Part shown: one piece after another, positions 25,782 through 34,297 of the stretch
Numbering within the stretch: the stretch's first letter is position 1
Layout of the letters: each line of letters opens with the position of its first letter
DNA from: Vreelandella lutescens
Lineage (GTDB): Bacteria; Pseudomonadota; Gammaproteobacteria; Pseudomonadales; Halomonadaceae
DNA length: 64,000 bases
Assembly (NCBI RefSeq): GCF_014640815.1
Contig: NZ_BMHM01000001.1
Span: 434,001-498,000 of the forward strand
Reading direction: 5' to 3'
Position numbers and translations under genes: made by a program
Notes under the pieces: generated by a model
Seen by the model: the letters and a program-made list of their open reading frames with translations, nothing else
Told to the model about the DNA's origin: nothing
The model's database searches: none

Positions 25782-27494
25782 ATGACCTCGACTTCTGTCG
25801 CTTCGCCGAGCTTCGGCGAACTTGCTCTGTTGCCTGCCGTTCTCGCTGCTGTTGAAGCACAAGGCTACGAAATTCCTTCGCCCATCCAAGCGCAGACCAT
25901 TCCTGCGTTACTGGAAGGCCGCGATATGCTGGGCCAAGCACAAACCGGCACCGGCAAAACTGCTGCATTTGCACTGCCATTATTATCGCGTTTAGAACTG
26001 ACTCGTCGCGAGCCTCAAGTGCTGGTGATGGCGCCAACCCGTGAGCTTGCACAGCAGGTAGCGGCATCGTTCAGCAAATATGGCCAAAACCTTAAGGGTC
26101 TTGAAGTTGCGATCCTGTGCGGTGGCCAAGAATACCGTGAACAGCTTGGTGCGCTAAAGCGCGGTGCCCAAGTGATTGTGGGTACACCCGGCCGTATTAT
26201 CGATCACCTTGATCGTGGCAGCCTGAAGCTAGACGGCCTGTCTGCGCTGGTGCTTGACGAAGCCGACGAAATGCTGCGCATGGGCTTTATCGACGACGTA
26301 AAACGCGTGGTCGCCGATACCCCGAAAGATGCACAGCGTGTGTTCTTCTCAGCAACACTGCCGACTGAAATTGAGCGCATTGTTAACCGCTACTTGGTTA
26401 ACCCAGTGAAGGTGGCGATTGAGTCGCGCACTACCACTGGCGAAAACATTGAACAGCGTATTGTTCGTGTTGACGGTGGCGCTAAGCTTGAAGCCGTGGC
26501 ACGTATTCTTGAAGTTGAGCCGGTCGATGCCGCGATCGTCTTCGTACGTACCCGTGCTGCTTGTACCACGCTGGTAGAGCAGCTGACAGCACGTGGCGTG
26601 AACGCCGCTGGCCTGTCGGGTGATCTGGATCAGAGCCTGCGTGAGCGCACCATTACCCGCTTGAAGCGTGGCAAAGTGGACGTGCTGATTGCGACCGACG
26701 TTGCTGCTCGTGGTCTTGACGTTCCGCGTATCACGCACGTTATCAACTACGATCTGCCGCAAGATGCTGAAGCCTACACCCACCGTATCGGTCGTACCGG
26801 TCGTGCGGGCCGTAGCGGCATCGCGATTACCTTTGCTGGCTTCCGTGAAGGCCGCAAAGTGGGCTGGATGGAGCAGGCAACCGGTCAGAAAATGACCGAA
26901 ATGCCGCTACCTGACGAAGCCGCCATTCGTGCTCACCGCGACAACGTCTTCCATCACCGTGTCGTAGCGGCACTGACCAAAGGCGCAGAAGAACAGCGTG
27001 CCCTGGTTGAGCGTTTAGTGGAAGAAGGTCACGATGCGGTTGAGCTGGCCTGTGCATTTGCTGCCATGGCCCGTGCTGACGAAGCGCCGATTGGCCGTCT
27101 GCAAGCGCCGCGTAAAGAGAAGCCTATGCGTGATGGTGCACCGGGCAAGCCGGCTGGCGCTCGTCGCGAACGCTCTAGCGCGCCCAGCGAAGGTATGACC
27201 CGCTACCGCGTTTCCGTTGGCCATAAAGACGGCGTGAAGCCGGGCCAACTGGTTGGCGCACTAGCGAATGAAGGCGGTATTGAAGGTGCGCGTATCGGTC
27301 GTATCGATATCCGCAACGCTTTCTCGGTCGTTGAACTACCCAGTGGCCTGCCTTCTACTATTCTGGCGAAAATGGCGCGTGCACGTGTTGCCGGCCGCCC
27401 GCTAGAAATTAGTGAAGATAGCGCGCCTGAGCGCGCACCGCGCCGCCGTCGTGACGATGGCGACGCACCGGTTCGCCGCCGCGAACGTGCGTAA
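25782..27494 (+). CDS. deaD: DEAD-box ATP-dependent RNA helicase, CsdA/DeaD type
   Basis: Cytosolic RNA helicase of 570 residues that remodels structured RNA, typically in ribosome assembly and mRNA decay at low temperature. Motifs in order: Q-motif (YEIPSPIQAQ, 29-38), Walker A AQTGTGKT (53-60), PTRELA, TPGRI, DEAD (157-160 region), SAT, then VATDVAARGLDVP and HRIGRTGRAG in the second RecA domain. The C-terminal part has a DbpA-like RNA-binding domain (about 460-535, YRVSVGHKDGVKPGQLVGAL) and a final Arg-rich, disordered tail. This matches DeaD/CsdA rather than RhlE or SrmB. Binding site AAGGTG precedes the ATG. A long structured leader and a strong terminator frame the gene. Confidence 0.92.
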   Translation: MTSTSVASPSFGELALLPAVLAAVEAQGYEIPSPIQAQTIPALLEGRDMLGQAQTGTGKTAAFALPLLSRLELTRREPQVLVMAPTRELAQQVAASFSKYGQNLKGLEVAILCGGQEYREQLGALKRGAQVIVGTPGRIIDHLDRGSLKLDGLSALVLDEADEMLRMGFIDDVKRVVADTPKDAQRVFFSATLPTEIERIVNRYLVNPVKVAIESRTTTGENIEQRIVRVDGGAKLEAVARILEVEPVDAAIVFVRTRAACTTLVEQLTARGVNAAGLSGDLDQSLRERTITRLKRGKVDVLIATDVAARGLDVPRITHVINYDLPQDAEAYTHRIGRTGRAGRSGIAITFAGFREGRKVGWMEQATGQKMTEMPLPDEAAIRAHRDNVFHHRVVAALTKGAEEQRALVERLVEEGHDAVELACAFAAMARADEAPIGRLQAPRKEKPMRDGAPGKPAGARRERSSAPSEGMTRYRVSVGHKDGVKPGQLVGALANEGGIEGARIGRIDIRNAFSVVELPSGLPSTILAKMARARVAGRPLEISEDSAPERAPRRRRDDGDAPVRRRERA

Positions 27495-27540
27495 CTCAGC
27501 CTTAGGCGCTTAACATCGCCTAACGTTTGAATCACGTCCA

Positions 27541-27590
27541 TCCCCCTATGCCACTGGCCTTGTGCCAACTGGCGTAGGGGGATTTTTTTT
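27541..27590 (+). terminator. Strong intrinsic terminator of the helicase gene
   Basis: TCCCCCTATGCCA pairs with TGGCGTAGGGGGA over 13 positions (one G-U) around a 16-nt loop, followed at once by eight T residues. Classic rho-independent terminator on the plus strand. Confidence 0.9.
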
Positions 27591-27634
27591 GGCTACGCTA
27601 TACGTATTCATTTGAAGAGTCACAAGGAGCACGC

Positions 27635-28336
27635 ATGGACGCTGCACTGCATGAATGGAATCTTTCCCCCAAACAGGCGATTGCCCTGCAGTCACAGCTC
27701 GCCCAGCAGTTAGAAAGCAGTGACCGAATCGACCCGGTAACGTATATCGCAGGGGTAGATATTGGCTTTGAAGAGGGCGGGGCGGTGACAAGAGCGGCAG
27801 TGGTGGTGTTGAAGTGGTCACCAGACATGGCTCCGCAACTGCCGGTCATCGAACAAGTGGTACATCGCGAACCCACCCGCATGCCCTATATCCCAGGGCT
27901 ACTGTCGTTCCGTGAAATTCCTGCCGCGCTGGGCGCGTTTGCCAAACTCACCACTCAGCCACAGCTGGTGATGGTCGATGGTCAGGGCATTGCCCATCCC
28001 CGGCGGCTGGGCGTGGCGGCGCATTTGGGACTATGGCTGGATCTACCCACCATTGGCATTGCTAAGTCACGCTTAACCGGAATCCACGCAGAGGTGGGCG
28101 AGGCGCGGGGCGATTGGGTGCCGCTGATGGCTAAGCAAGAGGTGATTGGCGCGGTACTGCGCTCGCGCACGAACGTGAAGCCCGTGTTTGTCTCGCCTGG
28201 GCATCGGCTAACGCTTGCAACGTCGCTTGAGTGGGTCATGCGCTGCCTAGGGCCCACCAAGCTGCCCGAGCCGACCCGCTTGGCGGACCGGCTGGCATCG
28301 AGACGAGATCAGAAGCGGATCAAAGAAACGCGATAA
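27635..28336 (+). CDS. nfi: Endonuclease V
   Basis: Cytosolic DNA repair nuclease of 233 residues that cleaves the second phosphodiester bond 3' of deoxyinosine. Family signatures are intact: IAGVDIGFEEGG with the first catalytic aspartate, REPTRMPYIPGLLSFREIPA, VMVDGQGIAHPRRLGVAAHLG with the second aspartate, and PTIGIAKSRL. Length is typical. AAGGAG precedes the ATG. It is a separate gene after the helicase terminator, and its last 17 bp overlap the convergent glutamine amidotransferase gene. Confidence 0.95.
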   Translation: MDAALHEWNLSPKQAIALQSQLAQQLESSDRIDPVTYIAGVDIGFEEGGAVTRAAVVVLKWSPDMAPQLPVIEQVVHREPTRMPYIPGLLSFREIPAALGAFAKLTTQPQLVMVDGQGIAHPRRLGVAAHLGLWLDLPTIGIAKSRLTGIHAEVGEARGDWVPLMAKQEVIGAVLRSRTNVKPVFVSPGHRLTLATSLEWVMRCLGPTKLPEPTRLADRLASRRDQKRIKETR

Positions 28337-29030
28337 AACGCTGCAGCAGGCTGGAAGCTTCAGGCGTATCGCTGATCGCGCTGATGAGCTGGTCTGGGTC
28401 ATCGCCTTGGTCGCGCAGGGCGGCCCGCTGGCGTTCAATGTAGGCGCGCATGACGGGAGGTGAGAACTCGGGGTGAAACTGCACGCTCCACTGGCGCGGC
28501 CCGTAGCGCAGCGCTTGATGCGCATCGTGGCAATTGTGGGCCAACACCGTTGTGCCATGGGGAAGCTGCATAACTGATTGGGCATGCGTGAGGTGCGCTG
28601 AAAATTGCCCAGGCAGCTGGCTGAACAGCGGATCCTGTTGGCCTGCCTGGGTTAAGCGCACCGCCCGTGTGCCTGATTCTCGCCCGGCGGGGTGGTAGTC
28701 GCTAATACCACCAAACGCCGCCGCCATCAGCTGATGGCCATAGCAAACGCCCAGCAGTGGCAGATCATCGGCTAATGCCTGTTGTAGCCAAGGTTTGAGT
28801 GCTTCGCTCCACGGAGGCTGTTCGCTCACCATGCTATGGGAGCCGGTAATCACGGCACCGGCGATATCCTCAGGAGGTGTGTCGGACAGCCGGGCATCCC
28901 ACACGCTCAGGGTTAAGTGCTCGGGCAGCGCATCGCTTAGGCGTTGGATAAACAGCTGTTCAAAATCACCGTGTTGGTCGACCACTTCAGGGAAGGCGTC
29001 ACCGGTTTTAATAATGACTAAAGAGGCCAT
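28320..29030 (-). CDS. Class I glutamine amidotransferase domain protein (GuaA-like, stand-alone)
   Basis: Cytosolic protein of 236 residues with a full class I glutaminase triad: nucleophile Cys96 in GVCYGHQL, and His186/Glu188 in QFHPEF. It belongs to the stand-alone GMP-synthase-like group (YfeJ and relatives) with no synthetase domain, whose real substrates are poorly defined; some cleave gamma-glutamyl or related amides. It overlaps nfi by 17 bp at the 3' end. A second, different GATase-fold protein and an amidoligase lie close by, so a shared role in gamma-glutamyl chemistry is possible but unproven, since the tpx gene lies between on the other strand. Confidence 0.88.
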   Translation of the reverse strand: MASLVIIKTGDAFPEVVDQHGDFEQLFIQRLSDALPEHLTLSVWDARLSDTPPEDIAGAVITGSHSMVSEQPPWSEALKPWLQQALADDLPLLGVCYGHQLMAAAFGGISDYHPAGRESGTRAVRLTQAGQQDPLFSQLPGQFSAHLTHAQSVMQLPHGTTVLAHNCHDAHQALRYGPRQWSVQFHPEFSPPVMRAYIERQRAALRDQGDDPDQLISAISDTPEASSLLQRFIAFL

Positions 29031-29142
29031 GGCATACTCGTTGTGGTGTTGCGACTGAGGAGGGATAGCCGAATCAGGTCATTCCACTGTAAGCTGAAAC
29101 GTCTCACTCTGTGACTGTTTTACCATACATTAGGAGCTTGAT

Positions 29143-29646
29143 ATGCAACAGATTACCCGCGCTGGGCAACCTATGGACGTAGCGGGCACGCTGCCTGCCG
29201 CTGGCCAGGCCGCTCCCGCCATGACATTGACCAATACCGACCTGGAAGATGTCACCCTGGATACCTACCAGGGCAAGCGTAAAGTGCTCAATATCATTCC
29301 CAGTGTCGATACACCGACCTGTGCGATGTCAACGCGGCGTTTTAACGAGCTGGCCTCGAGCCTCGATAATACCATCGTGCTGGTGGTGTCAGCCGACCTG
29401 CCGTTCGCCGCCAAGCGCTTTTGCGGTGCCGAAGGGCTGGATAATGTGGAAACGCTCTCTACGTTCCGGCACCGCGAGTTTCAGGAAGCTTGGGGTGTGG
29501 CGCTGAGTAACAGCGCGATGGAAGGGCTGTGTGCCCGTGCCGTGGTGGTGTTGGATGCTGACAACCACGTGTTGCACAGTGAGCTGGTGAGTGAACTGAA
29601 AAACGAACCGGATTACGACGCCGCCCTGGCAGCGTTAAACGGCTAG
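29143..29646 (+). CDS. tpx: Thiol peroxidase
   Basis: Atypical 2-Cys peroxiredoxin of 167 residues that reduces hydroperoxides using thioredoxin. The peroxidatic cysteine is Cys60 in [15 protein letters not shown] and the resolving cysteine is Cys94 in [14 protein letters not shown], the signature of Tpx. The conserved Thr-X-X-Cys and the downstream arginine (RAVVVLD) are in place. The ATG has AGGAG eight bases upstream. Single gene; its stop overlaps that of the convergent amidohydrolase-type GATase gene by 4 bp. Confidence 0.95.
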   Translation: MQQITRAGQPMDVAGTLPAAGQAAPAMTLTNTDLEDVTLDTYQGKRKVLNIIPSVDTPTCAMSTRRFNELASSLDNTIVLVVSADLPFAAKRFCGAEGLDNVETLSTFRHREFQEAWGVALSNSAMEGLCARAVVVLDADNHVLHSELVSELKNEPDYDAALAALNG

Positions 29647-30320
29647 TTGGCTTGCATCCCTTTTTTGGCAGCTGCCACCAGCGCGCTGATTAAGCGCTGC
29701 TGGGGGCGGTTAAAAATCAGCCACTCTGGATGCCACTGTACGCCAATCAAAAAGTCGTGAGCTTCTGACTCAATCCCCTGCACCAGTCCGTCTCGATCCC
29801 GCGCCACAATCTTAATGCCGTTTCCTGCGTGATGAACGGCTTGGTGGTGAAGGCTGTTCACCCGGCACCAGGTAACACCCAGCAGTTGGTAAAGCTTGCT
29901 GCCGCCGACGATATCCACCGTTTTGCGCGGCAGTACCGTGCGCCGACGCTTCAATCCTTCGTGGGTGGTGTAAATGTCGGGGTCTAGCGTGCCGCCTAAA
30001 TGCACGTTAATTAATTGAGCGCCCCGGCAGATGCCAAGTACGGGCGTATTTTGGGGGATAAACCGGTTGAGTAAGCTCAGCTCCAACTCGTCCCGAGCAG
30101 GATCAAGGCGAACGTCTAGCTGGACTTCTCCGCCGTACAAGTGGGCTTGAATATCGTCGCCACCGCCAATGATCAGCCCATCGAGATGCTGAGGCAACGG
30201 GCGAGAAGGCGAGAGGCGCAAGGGCTTACCGCCATGACGCCAAACGGCAAACCAGTCAAAACACCAGGCAAGCTGGCTTTTATGATCTGAGGTGGTGATT
30301 CCGATCAGCGGTCGAGGCAT
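29643..30320 (-). CDS. Peptidase C26 / PuuD-like gamma-glutamyl hydrolase
   Basis: Cytosolic class I GATase-fold hydrolase of 225 residues. Nucleophile Cys98 in [16 protein letters not shown] and His197/Glu199 in VQWHPEW complete the triad. The N-terminal PLIGITTSD and LIIGGGDDI are typical of peptidase C26 enzymes such as PuuD, which hydrolyse gamma-glutamyl amides. It lies 40 bp downstream of an amidoligase gene on the same strand, so the pair probably forms an operon in which one enzyme makes and the other cleaves an amide bond. No puu pathway genes are nearby, which argues against a role in putrescine breakdown. Confidence 0.88.
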   Translation of the reverse strand: MPRPLIGITTSDHKSQLAWCFDWFAVWRHGGKPLRLSPSRPLPQHLDGLIIGGGDDIQAHLYGGEVQLDVRLDPARDELELSLLNRFIPQNTPVLGICRGAQLINVHLGGTLDPDIYTTHEGLKRRRTVLPRKTVDIVGGSKLYQLLGVTWCRVNSLHHQAVHHAGNGIKIVARDRDGLVQGIESEAHDFLIGVQWHPEWLIFNRPQQRLISALVAAAKKGMQAN

Positions 30321-30360
30321 GCGGGTGGCGTCTCGTCTTTCCAGTAGGTGAACAGTACGG

Positions 30361-31368
30361 TCAAGAAGCGCTAAAACGCCCCAGCAGTTTGGTTTTTAAG
30401 CGTGCCCACCAGGGCTTGCTGTGCTCTGCAATATACTCATCGCAGCGTGCTCGCAGCACCTCAGTATTGGCGGCCAGCTTTTCCACTTCTACCCAGCGGT
30501 TCCACTCCACCACGGCACCCCAGCCTGGTTGTGAAAGCTGGGCATTCGGCAACCGGTAGTGAAAGGTGGGACGCGGTTTGGTGAGTTCCCCATGCAGCAG
30601 CTCGTGGGGATGCTCCGGGCATAAGTGGGCAAAGAGTGGGAGCAGATCCAATTCCCGGTTGCGGGTAGGGTTGTGACGTAGGTAGTCGTCAATAAACGTG
30701 TCTAGATCCGGCTGGTAGCGAGCATCCAGCACTTTGAGGGCGTACTCTTTATGAAACGGATTGGCATGGGGCAGCATTTCCCGGGTGATATCGACTTTGA
30801 TCTCTTCACGCAGCCAGCTGGCCAGCAGCAGGTAGGCGCGCATCATGGCGAGCAGATACTCCACCTCTACATTTTCTACCTCAGGGTTAAGATGTAGACC
30901 AAAACCATAAAGTAGGCTGGCGTCGGTGCCTTTAGCGCCTTTTTCCCGCAGCGTTTCAAACAGGGTATCGAGTGTTTCAAGTTCATCCCAAGGGACCGGC
31001 GGGCAGACAATCTCGGTGGGCACAAGGCCGGTGACCATGTCGCCAATCAGCTCGCGGGTTTTTTGATGAAACTCCACCCGCCGCTGATGCTGCTGACGCG
31101 CCCACTCGCTGTCGCTTTCGTGCTGCTCTTCCAGCAGGGCCTTATCGGGATGGGCATACTGGGTATCCAGCTCAATGCCAAACTCTCCCCAGCGAGTGCC
31201 TTCTACCTGTAGCCGATGGGGGCTGACCACGTTAAGCTCCCCACCAAACAGCGTGCGCACCAACTCGGCAGTCTCGCGGGGCGGCAGCCCGGCGAACTCG
31301 ATTTCAACGCCGACGCAGCGTGGCTTGCCATCTTTATTTACGCGGTTGGGTGGGGCTTGCAGCGTCAT
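30361..31368 (-). CDS. Amidoligase-family enzyme (Amidoligase_2, GS-like fold)
   Basis: Cytosolic protein of 335 residues of the amidoligase family, predicted ATP-dependent carboxylate-amine ligases with a glutamine-synthetase-like fold. The metal-binding start VGVEIEF (Glu22, Glu24) is followed by GIELDTQY (about 64-71), and GLHLNPE (His159, Asn161) forms the second half of the active site. The C-terminal third has an aromatic/basic tail. AGGA lies seven bases before the ATG. Operon partner is the downstream peptidase C26 gene. Comparative genomics links such ligases with GATase-fold hydrolases in predicted pathways for novel amides or peptide tags; no substrate is known. Confidence 0.85.
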   Translation of the reverse strand: MTLQAPPNRVNKDGKPRCVGVEIEFAGLPPRETAELVRTLFGGELNVVSPHRLQVEGTRWGEFGIELDTQYAHPDKALLEEQHESDSEWARQQHQRRVEFHQKTRELIGDMVTGLVPTEIVCPPVPWDELETLDTLFETLREKGAKGTDASLLYGFGLHLNPEVENVEVEYLLAMMRAYLLLASWLREEIKVDITREMLPHANPFHKEYALKVLDARYQPDLDTFIDDYLRHNPTRNRELDLLPLFAHLCPEHPHELLHGELTKPRPTFHYRLPNAQLSQPGWGAVVEWNRWVEVEKLAANTEVLRARCDEYIAEHSKPWWARLKTKLLGRFSAS

Positions 31369-31494
31369 CTCGGTATCCTGGAGGTGAACGTTTGAGTCAT
31401 CAGCCTATCATAATCATGCATTGAAGCTGAGTGTAATCAACGAAGTAAATGTTAATCACCGGGCCTTGTAACCGGTCTGTGTTGGGAGTGATGT

Positions 31495-33918
31495 GTGCGA
31501 CAACACTGGATAATCAAGATCATCGTCGTTGTGATGCTCAGCATGCTGCTAAGCGCGACGGCACTGGCGCAAAGCGTTTCCTTGCCAACCTTGGCGGGGA
31601 GCGAGTCGTCAGAGCAAACAGACGTCAGCAACGAAGAGTTCCAGAGCTCGTTGAACGATGTGATCTCCATGTTAGAGAACGAGGAGCAGCGCACCGCGTT
31701 ACTCACCTCGCTTCGAGAGCTGCAGGTCAGTACCGACGCCGCTGAAGAAGAGGGCGTTGTCCGGCAAGGGTTGCTCGGGGCGTTAGCCGATACGCTGACC
31801 GATATTGGTGAGCAGGCTCAGGCCGGAGACTCGCCAATTGATGAGTGGTCGCGCCAATTAGTACAAGGGGCTGAAGATTTACGTGCCTTAAACGATGGCG
31901 CGAGCCGAGGGGAAGCGCTGCGTGCGGTGGCTGATGGAGCGGTACTGGGCTTTGTATGGACCACACTGCTAGTAGTGATGATTGCCTTTGGGCGCTTGGT
32001 GGCCACGCGTCGGCACTGGCCCTTGGATCTACCTCGCGACCCTAAAGCGTGGCTGCTGGCGGTACACTTCTTACGCCGTATGCTGCCCTGGACGCTTGCC
32101 TTTGCGATGACGCTTGGAATCGGCCAAATCCTTCCCTATAGCCCCGGGCGTGCCGTGGTCTTGGTGGTGGCGTATATCTGCCTATGCGGTCGAGCTCTCT
32201 CGGTGGTGTTTGAAACCGTGATTGCTTTCTTCAGCCGTGGGCACCGTTTCCCGGCCGTGCAGGTGCTGCAGCATAAAGCGCTGCGGGGCCTGTTTGTGAT
32301 CGGCGCACTGATTGCCCTAGGCGATGCGGTGAACTCTACGCGCTTAGTGGAGCTGCTGGGCGCAGAGCTTTCCAGCTTGGTATCGGTGCTGGCGAACATG
32401 CTGGCAGCGCTGTTATCGGCGCGCTTTATCTTCAAATTTCAACGCCCGGTACGCCATCTCATCTGCAACCGACCCTATAAGCAGCGCCGGGATGCCAGCG
32501 CTGCCGTTGAGATGATTCGTGCACTCGGCGGGCTTTGGCATATCCCCGCGCTCTTGATGGTGGGCGGCTCGCTGATGGCTATTTTCATCACCGTGGGCGA
32601 TGTGGGCACGGCACTGGCACGCTCCATTGTCTCTGCCAGCTTGCTGGTGCTCACGTTGGTCGCCACAGGGCTGTTACGTCGCCAGTCCGAACGGCTTAAC
32701 AAGCGCCGTCATCGTCGCCGCTTTAGCCAATACCGCAAGCGCTTAGAACGCTTTGGCTTTGTGCTGGCGCATATCTGCGCGTGGATGGTGTTTGCCGAGC
32801 TCTCCATGCAGGTGTGGGGTGGTTCGCTGTTTGGGCTTGGCCAGCAGGCGGTAGCCAGCGCCCGCATTGGGCAAGCGCTGGTCAGCCTGGGTGCGACGAT
32901 TTTACTGGCTTGGCTGGTATGGATTTTTGCCGATACCGCTATTCAGCGAGCGCTGACCTCTTCGGCTCGCTCTCGTGGGCGGCGGGTGAATCAGGCCCGG
33001 GCACAAACCATTACGCCGATGATTCGCAACGTTATTTTTGTCACGATTTTGATCATCGCGGTAATTGCGGGGCTGGCTAATCTCGGGGTGAACGTGACGC
33101 CGCTGCTGGCGGGTGCCGGTGTGATCGGTCTGGCGATTGGTTTTGGTGCGCAAACCCTGGTGCAGGATTTAATTACCGGTATTTTTATCCTGATTGAAGA
33201 CTCGCTGGCGGTGGATGACTTTGTGCAGATCAACGGCCACATGGGCACGGTTGAAGGGTTAACGCTGCGCACCGTGCGTCTGAGAGACCTCGACGGCGTG
33301 GTGCATATCATTACCTTCAGCCGGATTGAGTCGATTCATAATATGTCACGCCAGTTCGGTATCGCCCTGATGCGTATCCGTATTCCCTACGATATGAAGA
33401 TTGACGATGCGATTACCCTGATGCAGGAGACGGCTCAAGAGCTGCGTAAAGATCCGATGATGCGCCACTACATTTGGTCGCCATTGGAGATGCAGGGGGT
33501 ACAAGGGTTTGAAGAGGGCTGCCCAATTTTACGCATGCGCTTTCGTACCGCGCCGGAAATGCAGTGGGATGTCTCGCGTGCGTTTAACCTGCTGTTGAAG
33601 CAGCGCATGGAAGCCCAAGAGATCGACCTGGGCGTACCGCGTTTGAGTTTGAGCATGGAGGCGCGCTCAGAGTCGCGTATGCAAGATACGTCAGGCACCG
33701 ATTTGAGCTTTGAACGGGGCGAAGAGAGTAGCTCCTCAAGCCAAGAGGGCCATAAAAAACCGGCACCGCCTAAGCCTGCACCGCGGCCCACCCAGGCAGA
33801 AATTCGCCAGGATGAGCGAGAGCGCCATGGCGCTTCAACCCAGGCTAAACCCCAAGCTCAAGGCAAACCCCAAAGCGAGGCCTATGCCCGCCCCCACGGC
33901 GAAGACGGTGATGAGTAA
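31495..33918 (+). CDS. Large MscS-family mechanosensitive channel (YbiO-like)
   Basis: Inner-membrane channel of 807 residues with a signal peptide (to about residue 25), a periplasmic helical domain (about 30-140), some ten further helices and the MscS core: pore helix LLAGAGVIGLAIGFGAQTLV, then the beta domain with DDFVQINGHMGTVEGLTLRTV. The layout resembles E. coli YbiO (MscM). It opens on hypo-osmotic shock to release solutes, useful for a halophile. The start codon is GTG at 31495 with GGGAG upstream. The last 80 residues are a low-complexity Pro/Gln/Lys/Glu-rich tail, and the final 84 bp overlap the convergent membrane-protein gene. Confidence 0.9.
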   Translation: MRQHWIIKIIVVVMLSMLLSATALAQSVSLPTLAGSESSEQTDVSNEEFQSSLNDVISMLENEEQRTALLTSLRELQVSTDAAEEEGVVRQGLLGALADTLTDIGEQAQAGDSPIDEWSRQLVQGAEDLRALNDGASRGEALRAVADGAVLGFVWTTLLVVMIAFGRLVATRRHWPLDLPRDPKAWLLAVHFLRRMLPWTLAFAMTLGIGQILPYSPGRAVVLVVAYICLCGRALSVVFETVIAFFSRGHRFPAVQVLQHKALRGLFVIGALIALGDAVNSTRLVELLGAELSSLVSVLANMLAALLSARFIFKFQRPVRHLICNRPYKQRRDASAAVEMIRALGGLWHIPALLMVGGSLMAIFITVGDVGTALARSIVSASLLVLTLVATGLLRRQSERLNKRRHRRRFSQYRKRLERFGFVLAHICAWMVFAELSMQVWGGSLFGLGQQAVASARIGQALVSLGATILLAWLVWIFADTAIQRALTSSARSRGRRVNQARAQTITPMIRNVIFVTILIIAVIAGLANLGVNVTPLLAGAGVIGLAIGFGAQTLVQDLITGIFILIEDSLAVDDFVQINGHMGTVEGLTLRTVRLRDLDGVVHIITFSRIESIHNMSRQFGIALMRIRIPYDMKIDDAITLMQETAQELRKDPMMRHYIWSPLEMQGVQGFEEGCPILRMRFRTAPEMQWDVSRAFNLLLKQRMEAQEIDLGVPRLSLSMEARSESRMQDTSGTDLSFERGEESSSSSQEGHKKPAPPKPAPRPTQAEIRQDERERHGASTQAKPQAQGKPQSEAYARPHGEDGDE

Positions 33919-34266
33919 CCAAGGGCCGCGCAGGCGACGCCAGCGGTTGTAAAGTGATACTGCGTGACTTACGCGGTCAACAAGCTCGTCGTGGCGGGAG
34001 ATCGCGTTATCCGGCGGTAGCGAAAAATCGTTGGCCACATCCCCCTGCCAATGGGCACCGTGGGTGAGACCCAGCCGCGCGCGCAGACGTCCAATATCGC
34101 TGAGCGTATGGTGCAGGGTGTCGTAGGTTTCCCGATGTGGAGCGACGGCCAGCACGGAGGTGGCATCTTGGCGCAGGGCGCTGTTTTGGCAGCGGGCTAC
34201 GGCACTGTGAATCTGGTGATCGTTCGCGTCAGGCGTTAGGGCTAGGCGTTGATACAGGTCGCGCAT
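33835..34266 (-). CDS. Small membrane protein with degenerate J-like domain
   Basis: Protein of 143 residues. The N-terminal part (DLYQRLALTPDANDHQIHSAVARC, 3-26) looks like the first helices of a DnaJ domain, but the HPD tripeptide is absent; a later YDTLHHTLSDIGRLRARLGL segment resembles helix III/IV. The C-terminal 30 residues are one very Gly/Ala/Leu-rich membrane helix (about 114-143). It lies 31 bp downstream of the TerB/J-domain gene on the same strand and is probably co-transcribed. Its last 84 bp are antisense to the mscS-type gene, exactly where the membrane helix is coded. Function unknown; a membrane tether or co-chaperone decoy for its partner is conceivable. Confidence 0.7.
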   Translation of the reverse strand: MRDLYQRLALTPDANDHQIHSAVARCQNSALRQDATSVLAVAPHRETYDTLHHTLSDIGRLRARLGLTHGAHWQGDVANDFSLPPDNAISRHDELVDRVSHAVSLYNRWRRLRGPWLLITVFAVGAGIGLALGFALSLGFSLG

Positions 34267-34297
34267 AATTCAGGTGAACTCCCCCAAGCGGTCACGG

